This document shows, piece after piece, positions 10,301-18,574 of a stretch of DNA of 46,063 nucleotides. The stretch covers positions 1-46,063 of the forward strand of contig NZ_QEOO01000013.1 of NCBI RefSeq assembly GCF_003121585.1. The letters are read 5' to 3'. The notes beneath the pieces are model-generated. The model saw only the letters and a list, made by a program, of their open reading frames with translations. It had not been told where the DNA came from and did no database searches. Both the position numbers and the translations under genes were made by a program. Source of the DNA: Nocardioides speluncae. Its GTDB lineage: Bacteria > Actinomycetota > Actinomycetes > Propionibacteriales > Nocardioidaceae. How positions within the stretch are numbered: position 1 is the first letter of the stretch; each line of letters begins with the position of its first letter.

Positions 10301-12155
10301 GGTCAGCGCGGAGGGACCCGGCGGTGAAGGTCCGGCGTCGTCGACCGTGCAGGTGACCTCGAAGGGCGGGCTGCCGCAGCCGCCGAGCGGGCTGACCGCG
10401 GACGCCGGGAACGCGCAGGTGCAGCTGAGCTGGCAGGCCAGCCCGACCCCGAACGTCATGTACTGGGTCTACTACCGCGACACCGTCGAAGGTGACCCGT
10501 TCCGGCGGCTCGAGCTGCCGTCGTCGGACACCAGCGTCACCGTGAAGCCGCTGACCAACGGGCACCGGTACGAGTTCCGGGTGGCCGCGACGAACGCCTC
10601 CGGCAACAGCGCGCCAAGCGGCATCGTGTCGGCGAAGCCGCTGCCGCCCAAACCGGCCGCCCCCACCGGGCTGGAGGCGATCGGTGACGACCACAAGGTC
10701 GGGCTCGGCTGGAACCAGACCTCCGGCGCCAACAGCTACCGGGTCTACTACCGGGACGCCTCGGCCGGCCAGACGACGTGGCGACAGTACGGGTCGGCGC
10801 GCGACGAGTGGTGGCGCACCGTGTCGGGGCTGGAGAACGGGCACCGGTACGAGTTCCGCGTGACCGCGCTCAACCTGGCGGGAGAGAGCTCACCGTCGGC
10901 GATCGTCAGCGCCACGCCGCGCCCGCCTGCGCCGGCCGCACCGTCGGGCCTGCACGCCACGGCGGGCAACGGCCAGGTCAGCATGTCGTGGACCGCGAGC
11001 CCGACCTCGAACGTGTACTACTGGGTCTACTACCGGCCACAGGGCCACTCACAGTGGTACTACTTCAGCAAGCCGGTCTACGGGACCAGCTTCGTGGCGA
11101 GGCCGCTGTACAACGGCTTCAACTACGAGTTCAAGGTGACCGCCGCCAACCTGGGCGGTCAGAGCGGCTACTCCAACACCGTCACCGCCAAGCCGTTCCT
11201 GCCGATCCCGTCGACCCCGGTCGAGCTCAAGGCGACGGCCGGCTACAGCAAGGTCTCGCTGGACTGGTCGGCCGGGGCGATACCGGGCGCGTACTACTGG
11301 GTCTACTTCAAGCCGGAGGGCAGCTCCAGCTGGTACTACCACCCGAAGCCGGTCACCGGCACCTCGTTCGTGCATCGGTCGGTCGTGGACACGTACACGT
11401 ACCAGTACCGGGTGACGGCGGCGAACGCGGCTGGCCAGAGCGGCTACTCGAACACCGTCAGTGCCACGCCCATGCCGCCACCCCCAGAGGTATCGGATCT
11501 GCGTGTGACCAACGACGACCGCTACATCGGCCTGCGGTGGTCCGCGCCGTACAGCACCAAGCTGACGTTCACCGTGCAGACCAAGGAGGGCACCAGTTGG
11601 CGCACCGTCGTTCCCGGCAGGTGGTCGATGGCGACGCCCGGCGGGAGCCCTTACGACGAGACGGTCACGTTCGAGTCCCTGCGGAGCAAACAGGCCCATG
11701 AGTTCCGGGTGCGCGCCGAGAATCCCTCCGGAGTCGCCTACTCGAATACGGTGACGGTCCGGCGGCCAACCTCGTTGGCGGCGATGTACTACTCCCTCAC
11801 CGCAGCGACTGACGCCAGTTGGGCCAAGTTCGGGGAACAAAGGCTTGCCCCACCCGATCCCTGGTACCCGTGGGACTGGTCGAACGACGGGTGCTCGACT
11901 CCCTGGTGGACTCTCATCGGGGATAGCCCGTACGACTTCTACTTTCCCTGCATCCGGCACGACTTCGGGTACGGCAACCACGCCCGCGCCGGCGTCAACG
12001 GTGAAAATGCGCGGGCCCGTATCGACTACACCCAACTTTTTGATATGAAGCGGGAGTGCGAGGAGATTTGGGGTAGCGACCGCAGCTGTTTTCGTTGGGC
12101 CCACCTGTTCTACGACGGGGTGCGCGCGTTCGGGCAGGACGCATGGGAGGACTGA
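7308..12155 (+). CDS. Secreted multi-FN3 protein with C-terminal phospholipase A2 domain
   Basis: 1615-aa exported protein. A Sec signal peptide (1-30) is followed by a beta-propeller-like region (about 31-360; LPDGRIAWLFSDT resembles DUF4185/DUF5005 blades), then twelve consecutive fibronectin III repeats (about 365-1485, each about 90-95 aa) and a 130-aa tip. The tip carries CIRHDFGY (C1548, H1551, D1552) and a downstream RIDYTQLFDMKREC helix, the signature of secreted prokaryotic phospholipase A2 (PLA2_3), where the His-Asp pair and Ca2+ hydrolyse the sn-2 ester. Many repeats share an unusual RDVTAGET-like motif. The start is the ATG at 7308, preceded by GAGGG at a short spacing, rather than an upstream in-frame codon that lacks a signal peptide. 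No immunity-like gene follows. The gene interrupts the tilS-hpt pair. It could be a nutritional lipase or an effector. Confidence 0.87.
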   Translation: MHVRTRFTLLLALFLPLLVGVPSGPAVAETSMSSAQLNSLWNAYGDEGGHWTGGDSTTSVPLPDGRIAWLFSDTFLGTVNPDHSRPASTPMVNNTLVVQSGSTLGPTRHGGTTTAPKALVEATESGEFYWVGDGTVTGGKLKVFYNRYKRNSSAWMDISLVGTALVTFDLPSLTVSGIQQLPVGATTTWGSAVLEDGGYTYVYGTEDAGAMKFAKLARVDASLAGSWEFWTGSTWSASEPAATRLLSGVGTAYSVDKINGQYVLTTHDTNVGFGPSVMAHTAPAPTGPFAAPRYLLDAPEASAAQGRYVYDVRTHPELAAAGKLLLSYNSNAFSHEQNLADVRIYRPRFVEVAWPPPAPGAVPAAPSGLTIKGNASPVDLSWTPVSGADSYRVYQRDVTAGQTHFARDGKVFEEPSASYGFLTDGHLYEFRVVAVNAAGESQPSATRTVTVDVAPPPAPTNLRGVVNGDGSVDLSWDAPDVPSHFVVYRRNVSIGETAFSLVYNPDPGARTLTVSDLGDAQEHEFKVAASNGAGEGLTSAPIRLTSRYDKPGAPTSLQATPDRAGGIALTWQQPEANAWYWVYQRDITAGETELKRLEYPVTEGTSADLGGYEDGHEYEFRVAAVNAGGEGPQSTTVRATAWVDKPLAPTGLVATAGTDGSIDLDWDGTGEGLYFWVYQRDVTAGETELVRLELPVTDGTAAELGGFLDGHVYEFTVAAINQGGEGPQSATARATARVTAPAAPTGLSAVPGDGEVALSWTSSGPDAWYWIYQRDVTAGDTEFLRLEYPVTSGSSFTAGLLANGHTYEFKVSAINAGGEGAQSAAVQARPMPPKPVQVTGLTAQARADGSVDLQWTGPTGSYFYWIYRRDVTAGQTGFTKLEYPAENTSFAVEGLTHGHIYEFTVAATNLAGDGPTAAPVRATVDYALPAAPTGLEGETAGDGSVVLSWRPTSDRDLYWVYRRDVTADQVGFTKSALPASDPTATIGPLVHNHVYEFKVSAEGPGGEGPASSTVQVTSKGGLPQPPSGLTADAGNAQVQLSWQASPTPNVMYWVYYRDTVEGDPFRRLELPSSDTSVTVKPLTNGHRYEFRVAATNASGNSAPSGIVSAKPLPPKPAAPTGLEAIGDDHKVGLGWNQTSGANSYRVYYRDASAGQTTWRQYGSARDEWWRTVSGLENGHRYEFRVTALNLAGESSPSAIVSATPRPPAPAAPSGLHATAGNGQVSMSWTASPTSNVYYWVYYRPQGHSQWYYFSKPVYGTSFVARPLYNGFNYEFKVTAANLGGQSGYSNTVTAKPFLPIPSTPVELKATAGYSKVSLDWSAGAIPGAYYWVYFKPEGSSSWYYHPKPVTGTSFVHRSVVDTYTYQYRVTAANAAGQSGYSNTVSATPMPPPPEVSDLRVTNDDRYIGLRWSAPYSTKLTFTVQTKEGTSWRTVVPGRWSMATPGGSPYDETVTFESLRSKQAHEFRVRAENPSGVAYSNTVTVRRPTSLAAMYYSLTAATDASWAKFGEQRLAPPDPWYPWDWSNDGCSTPWWTLIGDSPYDFYFPCIRHDFGYGNHARAGVNGENARARIDYTQLFDMKRECEEIWGSDRSCFRWAHLFYDGVRAFGQDAWED

Positions 12156-12192
12156 GCGGGGACAGGGCAGATCCGTGTGACATCCTGACGCC

Positions 12193-12744
12193 ATGGATAC
12201 GGCCAGTGTCGAGAAGGACCTCGTCAACATCCTGTTCACCGAGGAGGAGATCCAGGCGAAGATCCAGGAGCTGGCTCGCCAGATCGAGCGGGACTACGAG
12301 GGACGGGAGCTGCTCATCGTCGGCGTCCTCAAGGGCGCGGTGATGGTGATGGCCGACCTGGCCCGAGCGCTGGACCGTCATGTCGAGATGGACTGGATGG
12401 CGGTCAGCAGCTACGGCTCCGGCACCAAGTCGAGCGGCGTGGTCCGGATCCTCAAGGACCTCGACACAGACATCTCCGGCCGCGACGTACTCATCGTGGA
12501 CGAGATCATCGACACCGGGCTGACCCTGAGCTGGCTGGTCTCCAACCTGGCGAGCCGGCGGCCGGCCAGCGTCGAGATCGCGACACTGTTCCGCAAGCCG
12601 GAGGCGCAGACGATGCCGGTGTCAGTGAAGTACGTCGGCTGGGACATCCCCAACGAGTTCGTGGTCGGCTACGGCCTCGACTACAAGGAGCGCTACCGCA
12701 ACCTGCGCTCGGTCGGCACCCTCGCCCCTCACATCTACTCCTGA
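12193..12744 (+). CDS. hpt: Hypoxanthine phosphoribosyltransferase
   Basis: 183-aa purine salvage enzyme forming IMP or GMP from hypoxanthine or guanine and PRPP. The PRPP motif VLIVDEIIDTG spans 99-109, and SSYGSGTKSSG (72-82) is the flexible-loop region typical of the family. Length is usual. It is normally sandwiched between tilS and ftsH; here it is separated from both by accessory genes. A weak CATCCT box lies 6 nt before the ATG. Confidence 0.95.
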   Translation: MDTASVEKDLVNILFTEEEIQAKIQELARQIERDYEGRELLIVGVLKGAVMVMADLARALDRHVEMDWMAVSSYGSGTKSSGVVRILKDLDTDISGRDVLIVDEIIDTGLTLSWLVSNLASRRPASVEIATLFRKPEAQTMPVSVKYVGWDIPNEFVVGYGLDYKERYRNLRSVGTLAPHIYS

Positions 12745-12745
12745 C

Positions 12746-12770
12746 GCGGTGATGTCGTGATGCGGTGATG
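12746..12770 (+). promoter_or_regulatory. Repeated GCGGTGATG, candidate VapBC operator
   Basis: GCGGTGATG occurs at 12746-12754 and 12762-12770, 16 bp apart, directly upstream of the TAGGCT box of vapB. VapB-type antitoxins usually autoregulate through repeats at the promoter, so an operator role is reasonable inference. Confidence 0.4.
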
Positions 12771-12771
12771 C

Positions 12772-12777
12772 TAGGCT
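12772..12777 (+). promoter_or_regulatory. TAGGCT -10 box, probable leaderless promoter of vapB
   Basis: TAGGCT lies 6 nt before the antitoxin ATG, with GGTCGC between and no ribosome site. Confidence 0.5.
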
Positions 12778-12783
12778 GGTCGC

Positions 12784-13005
12784 ATGCGCACGACACTTGA
12801 GTTGGACGACCGGGTCCTCGCCGTGGCCCGGGCGCATGCCCGCGCGCGGAAGGTGTCTCTGGGTCAGGCGGTCTCGGAGCTTGCCCTCCGAGGGATCGAC
12901 CAGGAGAGCGTTGTCAGGCCAGCCGGCGGGTTCCCGGTCCTGCCGCGAGTGGCCGGGCATGTGATCACCGACGAGATGGTCGAGGAAGCACTTGACGACA
13001 TCTGA
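12784..13005 (+). CDS. vapB: VapB-type antitoxin (ribbon-helix-helix)
   Basis: 73-aa protein beginning MRTTLELDDRVLAVARAHA, a ribbon-helix-helix N-terminus of the VapB type (beta strand with alternating polar residues, then two helices). The acidic C-terminus (EMVEEALDDI) would wrap the toxin. It overlaps the PIN-domain gene by 14 nt, the standard antitoxin-toxin arrangement. It probably represses its own promoter. Confidence 0.85.
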   Translation: MRTTLELDDRVLAVARAHARARKVSLGQAVSELALRGIDQESVVRPAGGFPVLPRVAGHVITDEMVEEALDDI

Positions 13006-13459
13006 GACCACGTTTCTGTTGGACGTCAACGTGCTGGTCGCACTGACCAACGAGAGCCACCTTCACCATGCCGAGAGCCATCGTTGGCTGGAGTCGGCCG
13101 ACTCGTGGGCGACGACACCGATCACCGAGTCGGGACTGACGCGCATGCTGCTCAACCCCGCGGTCACCGGCCGGAAGCTGACCCGCGCCGACGCCCTTCA
13201 GGTCATCGCCGAGCTGCGCCGGCAGCCGCGCGCAGGCTTTCTCCCGGATGCGAGCACCTTGGCCGAGCCCGACATCGATCTGGCCGGCCTGGTCGGCCAC
13301 AAGCAGGTGACCGACCTTCACCTCGTCAATCTTGCGGCGGGATCGGGCGCCGTACTTGCCACCTTCGATCGCCGCATCCAGGAGTGCCTCGCACCAGCGG
13401 ATCAGGGCAACGTCCACGTCATATCCGCACGGCCGCGCCTGGCCTCGGTCACCGAGTGA
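12992..13459 (+). CDS. vapC: VapC-type PIN-domain ribonuclease toxin
   Basis: 155-aa PIN-domain protein, a Mg2+-dependent endoribonuclease; family members usually cut tRNA or rRNA. LLDVNVLVAL near the N-terminus holds the first acidic residue, ITESGLTRML the conserved Glu segment, VTDLHLVNLA the third acidic residue and LATFDRRI the fourth, so the catalytic set looks intact. The TTG start lies inside the antitoxin gene, implying translational coupling. The module sits between hpt and ftsH and is an insertion into a conserved cluster. Confidence 0.87.
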   Translation: MTTSETTFLLDVNVLVALTNESHLHHAESHRWLESADSWATTPITESGLTRMLLNPAVTGRKLTRADALQVIAELRRQPRAGFLPDASTLAEPDIDLAGLVGHKQVTDLHLVNLAAGSGAVLATFDRRIQECLAPADQGNVHVISARPRLASVTE

Positions 13460-13548
13460 CACAATGTCTCTTGGGTGGCGACATGTACCGTCGTTACCTC
13501 ATACACCTGCCGTGATGACGGCGGGAGCCGTCCTGTTGAGAGAAGCCT

Positions 13549-15597
13549 GTGAAGCGCATATTCAAGGGTCCCTGGCTGTGGATCGTGATCGCCGTCGTCG
13601 GCGTGCTCCTCGCCCTCCAGTACCTCGCCCCCAACGGCGGGTACGACGAGGTCGACATGTCCCAGATGGAGGAGTACATCGCCAAGGGCGAGGTCAAGGA
13701 GATCACGTTCGTCGACCGTGAGCAGGAGATCAAGGCGACCCTTGACGACGGCGTCCGCAAGGACGGCGACAAGGTGACCACCAAGTGGGTGGGCGGCCAG
13801 CAGCGCGACCTGATCAACAAGGTCAACGCGCAGGTCGAGGCGGGTGCGATCGACAAGTTCAAGACCGAGATCGCCAAGCCCAGCCTGCTCGGCTCGCTGC
13901 TGCTCACGCTGCTGCCGTTCGCGCTGATCATCCTGCTCTTCCTGTTCCTGATGAACCAGGTGCAGGGCGGCGGAGGCCGTGGCGTCATGCAGTTCGCGAA
14001 GTCGCGCGCCAAGCTGATCACCAAGGACATGCCGAAGACGACCTTCGCCGACGTCGCGGGCTGCGACGAGGCGATCGAGGAGCTCGGCGAGATCAAGGAG
14101 TTCCTGCAGGAGCCCGCGAAGTTCCAGGCGGTCGGCGCCAAGATCCCGAAGGGCGTGCTGCTGTACGGCCCGCCCGGCACCGGCAAGACGCTGCTCGCCC
14201 GCGCGGTCGCGGGTGAGGCGGGCGTGCCGTTCTACTCGATCTCCGGCTCGGACTTCGTCGAGATGTTCGTCGGCGTCGGTGCCTCCCGGGTGCGCGACCT
14301 GTTCGAGCAGGCCAAGGAGAACGCCCCGGCGATCGTCTTCATCGACGAGATCGACGCCGTCGGCCGACACCGCGGCGCCGGCATGGGCGGTGGCCACGAC
14401 GAGCGCGAGCAGACCCTCAACCAGCTGCTGGTCGAGATGGACGGCTTCGACGTGCGCGGCGGCGTGATCCTGATCGCCGCGACCAACCGTCCCGACGTAC
14501 TCGACCCGGCGCTGCTGCGCCCGGGCCGCTTCGACCGGCAGATCGGCGTGGACGCGCCCGACCTGTCCGGCCGCCACAAGATCCTCCAGGTCCACTCGCG
14601 CGGCAAGCCGATGGCGCCGGGCATCGACCTCAAGAGCGTCGCGCGGCGTACGCCGGGCTTCACCGGCGCCGACCTGGCGAACGTCCTCAACGAGGCCGCG
14701 CTGCTGACCGCGCGGCTCAACCAGAAGCTGATCGGCGCCGATGCCCTCGACGAGGCCATCGACCGGGTGATCGCCGGCCCGCAGCGGCGGACCCGCCTGA
14801 TGAGCGAGAAGGAGAAGCTCATCACGGCGTACCACGAGGGCGGCCACGCCCTGGTCGCCGCGGCGCTGCCCGGCAGCGACCCGGTCCACAAGGTCACGAT
14901 CCTGCCGCGCGGCCGGGCGCTGGGCTACACGATGGTGCTGCCCGATGAGGACAAGTACAGCCAGACCCGAAGCGAGATGCTCGACAAGCTCGCCTACATG
15001 ATGGGCGGCCGCGCGGCCGAGGAGATGGTCTTCCACGACCCGACCACAGGCGCCGGCAACGACATCGAGAAGGCCACCAAGCTGGCCCGGGCGATGGTCA
15101 CCCAGTACGGCATGACCGAGCGGTTGGGCGCGATCAAGCTGGGCGAGGAAAATTCCGAGCCGTTCCTGGGCCGCGACATCGGCCACGAGCGCAACTACTC
15201 CGAGAGCGTTGCCGCGATCGTCGACGAGGAGACCAAGAAGTTCCTCGCCACCGCCCACCAGGAGGCCTTCGACATCCTCGAGGAGAACCGCGACGTCCTC
15301 GACACCCTGGTCACCGCGCTGATGGAGAAGGAGACGCTCGACAAGGCGGAGGTCGCGGAGATCTTCGAGGCGCTGCGGCGCCGTCCGGAGCGGCCCGCGT
15401 GGACCGGTTCGCCGGACCGCAGCCCGTCCAGCATCCCGCCGGTCGAGGTGGCCCGGAGCCTGCGCGAGCAGAACGGCGCCGAGCCGGGCCTCGACCTCGA
15501 CAAGCCGGAGGGCGGCGTGATCGTCACCCCACCAGGCCCGGGCGGCGACGTCCACGGCGACCCGAGCCTGGGCGGCGTCGCGCCAGAGGTGCGATGA
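13549..15597 (+). CDS. ftsH: ATP-dependent zinc metalloprotease FtsH
   Basis: 682-aa membrane AAA+ protease that extracts and degrades membrane and some soluble proteins. Transmembrane helices lie at about 8-24 and 113-135 with the short periplasmic domain between. The Walker A motif GPPGTGKT is at 207-214, and the zinc motif HEGGH is at 429-433. An approximately 70-aa Pro/Gly-rich C-terminal extension is typical of actinobacterial FtsH. The GTG at 13549 follows a purine-rich GAGAGAAG segment. The stop overlaps the folE start (ATGA). Confidence 0.96.
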   Translation: MKRIFKGPWLWIVIAVVGVLLALQYLAPNGGYDEVDMSQMEEYIAKGEVKEITFVDREQEIKATLDDGVRKDGDKVTTKWVGGQQRDLINKVNAQVEAGAIDKFKTEIAKPSLLGSLLLTLLPFALIILLFLFLMNQVQGGGGRGVMQFAKSRAKLITKDMPKTTFADVAGCDEAIEELGEIKEFLQEPAKFQAVGAKIPKGVLLYGPPGTGKTLLARAVAGEAGVPFYSISGSDFVEMFVGVGASRVRDLFEQAKENAPAIVFIDEIDAVGRHRGAGMGGGHDEREQTLNQLLVEMDGFDVRGGVILIAATNRPDVLDPALLRPGRFDRQIGVDAPDLSGRHKILQVHSRGKPMAPGIDLKSVARRTPGFTGADLANVLNEAALLTARLNQKLIGADALDEAIDRVIAGPQRRTRLMSEKEKLITAYHEGGHALVAAALPGSDPVHKVTILPRGRALGYTMVLPDEDKYSQTRSEMLDKLAYMMGGRAAEEMVFHDPTTGAGNDIEKATKLARAMVTQYGMTERLGAIKLGEENSEPFLGRDIGHERNYSESVAAIVDEETKKFLATAHQEAFDILEENRDVLDTLVTALMEKETLDKAEVAEIFEALRRRPERPAWTGSPDRSPSSIPPVEVARSLREQNGAEPGLDLDKPEGGVIVTPPGPGGDVHGDPSLGGVAPEVR

Positions 15598-16208
15598 CCG
15601 ACCCGATCCGGCTGCCGGACGTCCGGCCGGAGGACGTGCCGGAGTACGACGAGCAGCGTGCCGAGGCGGCGGTGCGCGAGCTGCTGGCCGCGATCGGTGA
15701 GGACCCCAACCGCGAGGGACTGCGGGACACCCCGCGCCGAGTGGCGCGGGCGTACGCCGAGCTCACCGCCGGCATGCGGATGCGGCCGGAGGAGGTGCTC
15801 ACCACCACCTTCGACATCGGTCACGACGAGATGGTGCTGGTGCGCGACATCGAGCTGTGGTCGATGTGCGAGCACCACCTGGTGCCGTTCACCGGCGTCG
15901 CCCATGTCGGCTACATCCCGGCCGAGTCCGGCAAGATCACCGGGCTGTCGAAGCTGGCCCGGCTGGTCGACCTGTACGCCAAGCGGCCGCAGGTCCAAGA
16001 GCGGCTCACCACCCAGGTTGCGGACGCGATGATGGAACTGCTCGATGCCCGCGGCGTGATCGTCGTGATCGAGGCCGAGCACCTCTGCATGACCATGCGC
16101 GGGGTCCGCAAGGCCGGCGCCCGCACCATCACCTCGGCCGTGCGCGGGCAGATGCACCACGCCGCCACCCGGGCCGAGGCGATGGCGCTGATCCACCGCA
16201 ACCACTAG
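15594..16208 (+). CDS. folE: GTP cyclohydrolase I
   Basis: 204-aa first enzyme of tetrahydrofolate synthesis, turning GTP into 7,8-dihydroneopterin triphosphate. Zinc ligands C92, H95 (in MCEHHLVPF) and C165 (EHLCM) are present, so this is the zinc-type IA enzyme. The ATG overlaps the ftsH stop by 4 nt. It opens the folate gene run folE-folP-NTF2-folB-folK. Confidence 0.96.
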   Translation: MTDPIRLPDVRPEDVPEYDEQRAEAAVRELLAAIGEDPNREGLRDTPRRVARAYAELTAGMRMRPEEVLTTTFDIGHDEMVLVRDIELWSMCEHHLVPFTGVAHVGYIPAESGKITGLSKLARLVDLYAKRPQVQERLTTQVADAMMELLDARGVIVVIEAEHLCMTMRGVRKAGARTITSAVRGQMHHAATRAEAMALIHRNH

Positions 16209-16224
16209 CGTCCAACCGGCGACT

Positions 16225-16246
16225 CAGCCACCAACCAGCCACCAAC
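16225..16246 (+). repeat. Exact 11-bp tandem repeat in the folE-folP spacer
   Basis: CAGCCACCAAC is repeated back to back (16225-16235 and 16236-16246) in the 56-bp gap before folP. It is probably a slippage duplication; no ribosome site is seen before the folP ATG. Confidence 0.6.
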
Positions 16247-16264
16247 GACGACGGCGTACCACTC

Positions 16265-17113
16265 ATGGACCTGGCCAAGCTCTTCGAACCGCTCGACCGT
16301 CCGCGAGTGATGGGCGTGGTCAACGTGACCCCCGATTCGTTCTCAGACGGCGGCCGCTGGGCCGAGCTTGCTGCCGCGGTCACCCACGGCCGGGACCTGC
16401 TCGAGGAGGGCGCCGACCTGCTCGACGTCGGGGGCGAGTCGACCCGGCCCGGCGCCACTCGACCGGTGCTCGCCGAGGAGCTCGACCGCGTCATCCCGGT
16501 GATCCGCGAACTCGCCTCCGGCGGTGCGGTCGTGTCGGTGGACACGATGCGCTCGGAGGTCGCCGAGGCCGCGCTCGACGCCGGCGCGCTGGTCGTCAAC
16601 GACGTCTCCGGCGGCCTGGCCGACCCGCGGATTCTCAAGGTGGTCGCGGACCGGCAGGCGGCGTACATCGCGATGCACTGGCGCGCCCACAGCGACCAGA
16701 TGCACAAGCACGCCGTGTACGACGCACCCGGCGGCGTGGTCGCCGCCGTCCGCAGCGAGCTCGCCGCCCGCGCCCACGACGCGGTCGTCGCCGGGATCAG
16801 GCCCGACCGGCTGGTCCTCGATCCCGGCCTGGGCTTCGCGAAGACCCCGGATCACAACTGGGAGCTGATCCGGCGCCTGGACCGGATTGCGGACATCGGA
16901 TATCCACTTCTGGTCGGATCCAGCAGGAAGTCCTTTCTCGGATCGCTACTCGCAGGGGAAGACGGCGCGCCGCGGCCCGTTTACGACCGCGAAAATGCCA
17001 ATATCGCTTTGACCACATTGGCTGCTTTGCACCATGTGTGGGGTGTCCGTGTGCACGAGGTGCGTGGGAGCATGGATGCCGTGCGGGTCGTCGCACGCTA
17101 CCGGGAGCAGTGA
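16265..17113 (+). CDS. folP: Dihydropteroate synthase
   Basis: 282-aa enzyme condensing 6-hydroxymethyl-dihydropterin diphosphate with p-aminobenzoate, the sulfonamide target. The signature NVTPDSFSDGG lies near residue 20, GGESTRPG follows and the late SRKSFLG motif is intact. The start at MDLAKLFEPLDRP is chosen because upstream codons in frame belong to the shadow of folE. It lies in the folate operon. Confidence 0.95.
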   Translation: MDLAKLFEPLDRPRVMGVVNVTPDSFSDGGRWAELAAAVTHGRDLLEEGADLLDVGGESTRPGATRPVLAEELDRVIPVIRELASGGAVVSVDTMRSEVAEAALDAGALVVNDVSGGLADPRILKVVADRQAAYIAMHWRAHSDQMHKHAVYDAPGGVVAAVRSELAARAHDAVVAGIRPDRLVLDPGLGFAKTPDHNWELIRRLDRIADIGYPLLVGSSRKSFLGSLLAGEDGAPRPVYDRENANIALTTLAALHHVWGVRVHEVRGSMDAVRVVARYREQ

Positions 17114-17134
17114 CGGATTCTTCGCGAGATGCAA

Positions 17135-17152
17135 GGCCACCAATCGGTGGCC
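17135..17152 (+). repeat. Perfect 7-bp hairpin between folP and the NTF2-like gene
   Basis: GGCCACC (17135-17141) and GGTGGCC (17146-17152) form a stem with a 4-nt loop, 13 nt before a strong GGAGAGG ribosome site. No T-tract follows. It may be an mRNA processing or attenuation hairpin. Confidence 0.5.
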
Positions 17153-17179
17153 CTACCAACTGTCCGGAGAGGTTACGAC

Positions 17180-17623
17180 TTGTCGGAACGTACTGGCACA
17201 CTCTCAGACGTGGAAGCGGTGATCGCCGCTAACGAGGCCTTCTACGAGGCCTGGGAAGCAGGCGACAAGGCGCAGCTGCGGTCGATGTGGCTGGACTCCG
17301 ACGACGTCGTCAGCGTCCACCCGGGCGTCGACCCGGAGGCCGGGGACGTCATGCTCGCGACGTTCGACGAGCTGGTCGACCAGGTCAACGGCACCGGCAC
17401 CCAGTTCTTCGTCTCCGAGGTCTCGGTCGCCGTCGTGGGCGACGTGGCCCGGGTGGTCTGCGTCGAGAACTGCGTGACCACAGTGCCGACCGAGCTGCAG
17501 CTGGTCGACTACTCGCGGCTCGGCACCACCAACCTGTTCCGCCGTACGCCGGACGGCTGGCGGATCTGGCACCACCACGCCGGGCCCGTGGTTCCGGTGC
17601 TCCGCCCGGAGCCGGAGGCGTGA
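17180..17623 (+). CDS. NTF2/SnoaL-like fold protein
   Basis: 147-aa cone-fold protein of the SnoaL/NTF2-like superfamily (EAVIAANEAFYEAWEAGD at the N-terminus, WRIWHHHAG at the end). Its biochemical role is unknown; similar genes accompany folate genes in relatives. The TTG at 17180 is preferred because GGAGAGG (17166-17172) sits 7 nt upstream; an ATG at 17129 would read through the hairpin and has no such site. The stop overlaps the folB start (GTGA), so it is cotranslated with the folate genes. Confidence 0.82.
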   Translation: MSERTGTLSDVEAVIAANEAFYEAWEAGDKAQLRSMWLDSDDVVSVHPGVDPEAGDVMLATFDELVDQVNGTGTQFFVSEVSVAVVGDVARVVCVENCVTTVPTELQLVDYSRLGTTNLFRRTPDGWRIWHHHAGPVVPVLRPEPEA

Positions 17624-18012
17624 CGGACGAGATCTCGATCACGGGGATCGAGTGCTTCGGCCATCACGGCGTTTTCGACTTCGAGCGGCGCGAAGGTCAG
17701 AACTTCGTGATTGACGTCACGCTGGGGCTGGATACCCGTCCCGCGGCCACTTCTGACGACTTGCGGGAGACCGTCGACTACGGCAGCCTCGTGGCTTCGG
17801 TGAAAGTTGCCGTTGAGAACGATCCGGTCGATCTGATCGAAACCCTGGCCCAGCGCATCGCGGACGTCTGCCTCTTGGACGACCGTGTTGAATGGACCAG
17901 GGTGACGGTGCACAAGCCGGAGGCCCCCATCGACGCGACGTACTCGGACGTCGCGCTGACAGTGTTGCGGCAACGGCCGCAGACGAGTGACGGAGAGCTG
18001 ACGAGTGACTGA
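17620..18012 (+). CDS. folB: Dihydroneopterin aldolase
   Basis: 130-aa enzyme of folate synthesis producing 6-hydroxymethyl-dihydropterin. GIECFGHHGVFDFERREGQ near the N-terminus and the VDYG segment are family hallmarks, and the late HKPEAPI motif holds the catalytic lysine. The GTG start and the stop both overlap neighbouring genes, consistent with tight coupling. Confidence 0.94.
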   Translation: MTDEISITGIECFGHHGVFDFERREGQNFVIDVTLGLDTRPAATSDDLRETVDYGSLVASVKVAVENDPVDLIETLAQRIADVCLLDDRVEWTRVTVHKPEAPIDATYSDVALTVLRQRPQTSDGELTSD

Positions 18013-18574
18013 GACGCCCAACCCGCACATCATCGACGCCGACAGTCTCACCGGCGAGATGCACCCGATCCGACGTGCGGTGCTTGCCCTCGGATCGAAC
18101 CTCGGCGAGCGGATGGACGCCCTGCAAGGAGCCGTCGACACTCTCGCGGACACTCCGGACGTCTGGCTCACCAACATCTCACCGGTCTACGAGACCGAGC
18201 CCGTCGACGCGCCGGAAGGTTCGGGCAAGTTCCTCAATGCCGTTGTCCTGCTCGACACCACGCTGCCGGTGGCAACGCTGCTGGACCGGGCACTGGCGAT
18301 CGAGGACGCCTACGAGCGCGAGCGCACCGATGTCCAGAACGCGCCGCGCACCCTCGACGTCGACCTGATCGTGGTCGGCGACCGGCGCAGCGACCTGCCC
18401 ACCCTGAAGCTGCCGCACCCGAAGGCGCACGAGCGGGCCTTCGTGCTCCAGCCCTGGTACGACGTCGAGCCCGACGCCGTCCTGCTGGACGCCGGCCCGA
18501 TCGCCGAGCTGCTGGAGAAGGTCGACCGTCACGTCGTGTCACGCCGAGACGACCTGGTCCTCCAGGTTCAGTGA
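18005..18574 (+). CDS. folK: 2-amino-4-hydroxy-6-hydroxymethyldihydropteridine diphosphokinase
   Basis: 189-aa HPPK that transfers diphosphate from ATP to 6-hydroxymethyl-dihydropterin, supplying folP. ALGSNLGERM, the YETEPVDAPEG segment and LDVDLIVVGDRR are recognisable family motifs. The first 20 or so residues are an extension. It overlaps folB by 8 nt and the next gene by 4 nt. Confidence 0.94.
   Translation: MTETPNPHIIDADSLTGEMHPIRRAVLALGSNLGERMDALQGAVDTLADTPDVWLTNISPVYETEPVDAPEGSGKFLNAVVLLDTTLPVATLLDRALAIEDAYERERTDVQNAPRTLDVDLIVVGDRRSDLPTLKLPHPKAHERAFVLQPWYDVEPDAVLLDAGPIAELLEKVDRHVVSRRDDLVLQVQ

Noticed and set aside
7215..10844. Open frame of 1209 codons on the minus strand opposite the FN3-PLA2 gene
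   Set aside because: It is a mirror frame caused by GC-rich third positions and the repeats of the plus-strand gene. It has no recognisable domain, and the plus strand has a signal peptide, FN3 repeats and PLA2 motifs.
8400..11765. Twelve-fold periodic region considered as a DNA tandem repeat or CRISPR-like array
   Set aside because: The periodicity is at protein level (FN3 domains of about 280 bp with diverged DNA); there are no identical short repeats with unique spacers.
12156..12192. Search for an immunity gene after the PLA2-tipped protein
   Set aside because: Only 37 bp separate it from hpt, so no immunity gene of the RHS type follows; if it is an effector, self-protection must come from export or lie elsewhere.
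13402..15555. Open frame of 717 codons on the minus strand opposite ftsH
   Set aside because: ftsH on the plus strand is unambiguous, with Walker and zinc motifs; the antisense frame shows none.
17135..17152. Hairpin before the NTF2-like gene considered as a riboswitch
   Set aside because: A single 7-bp stem with a 4-nt loop is far too small for a known folate or other riboswitch aptamer.
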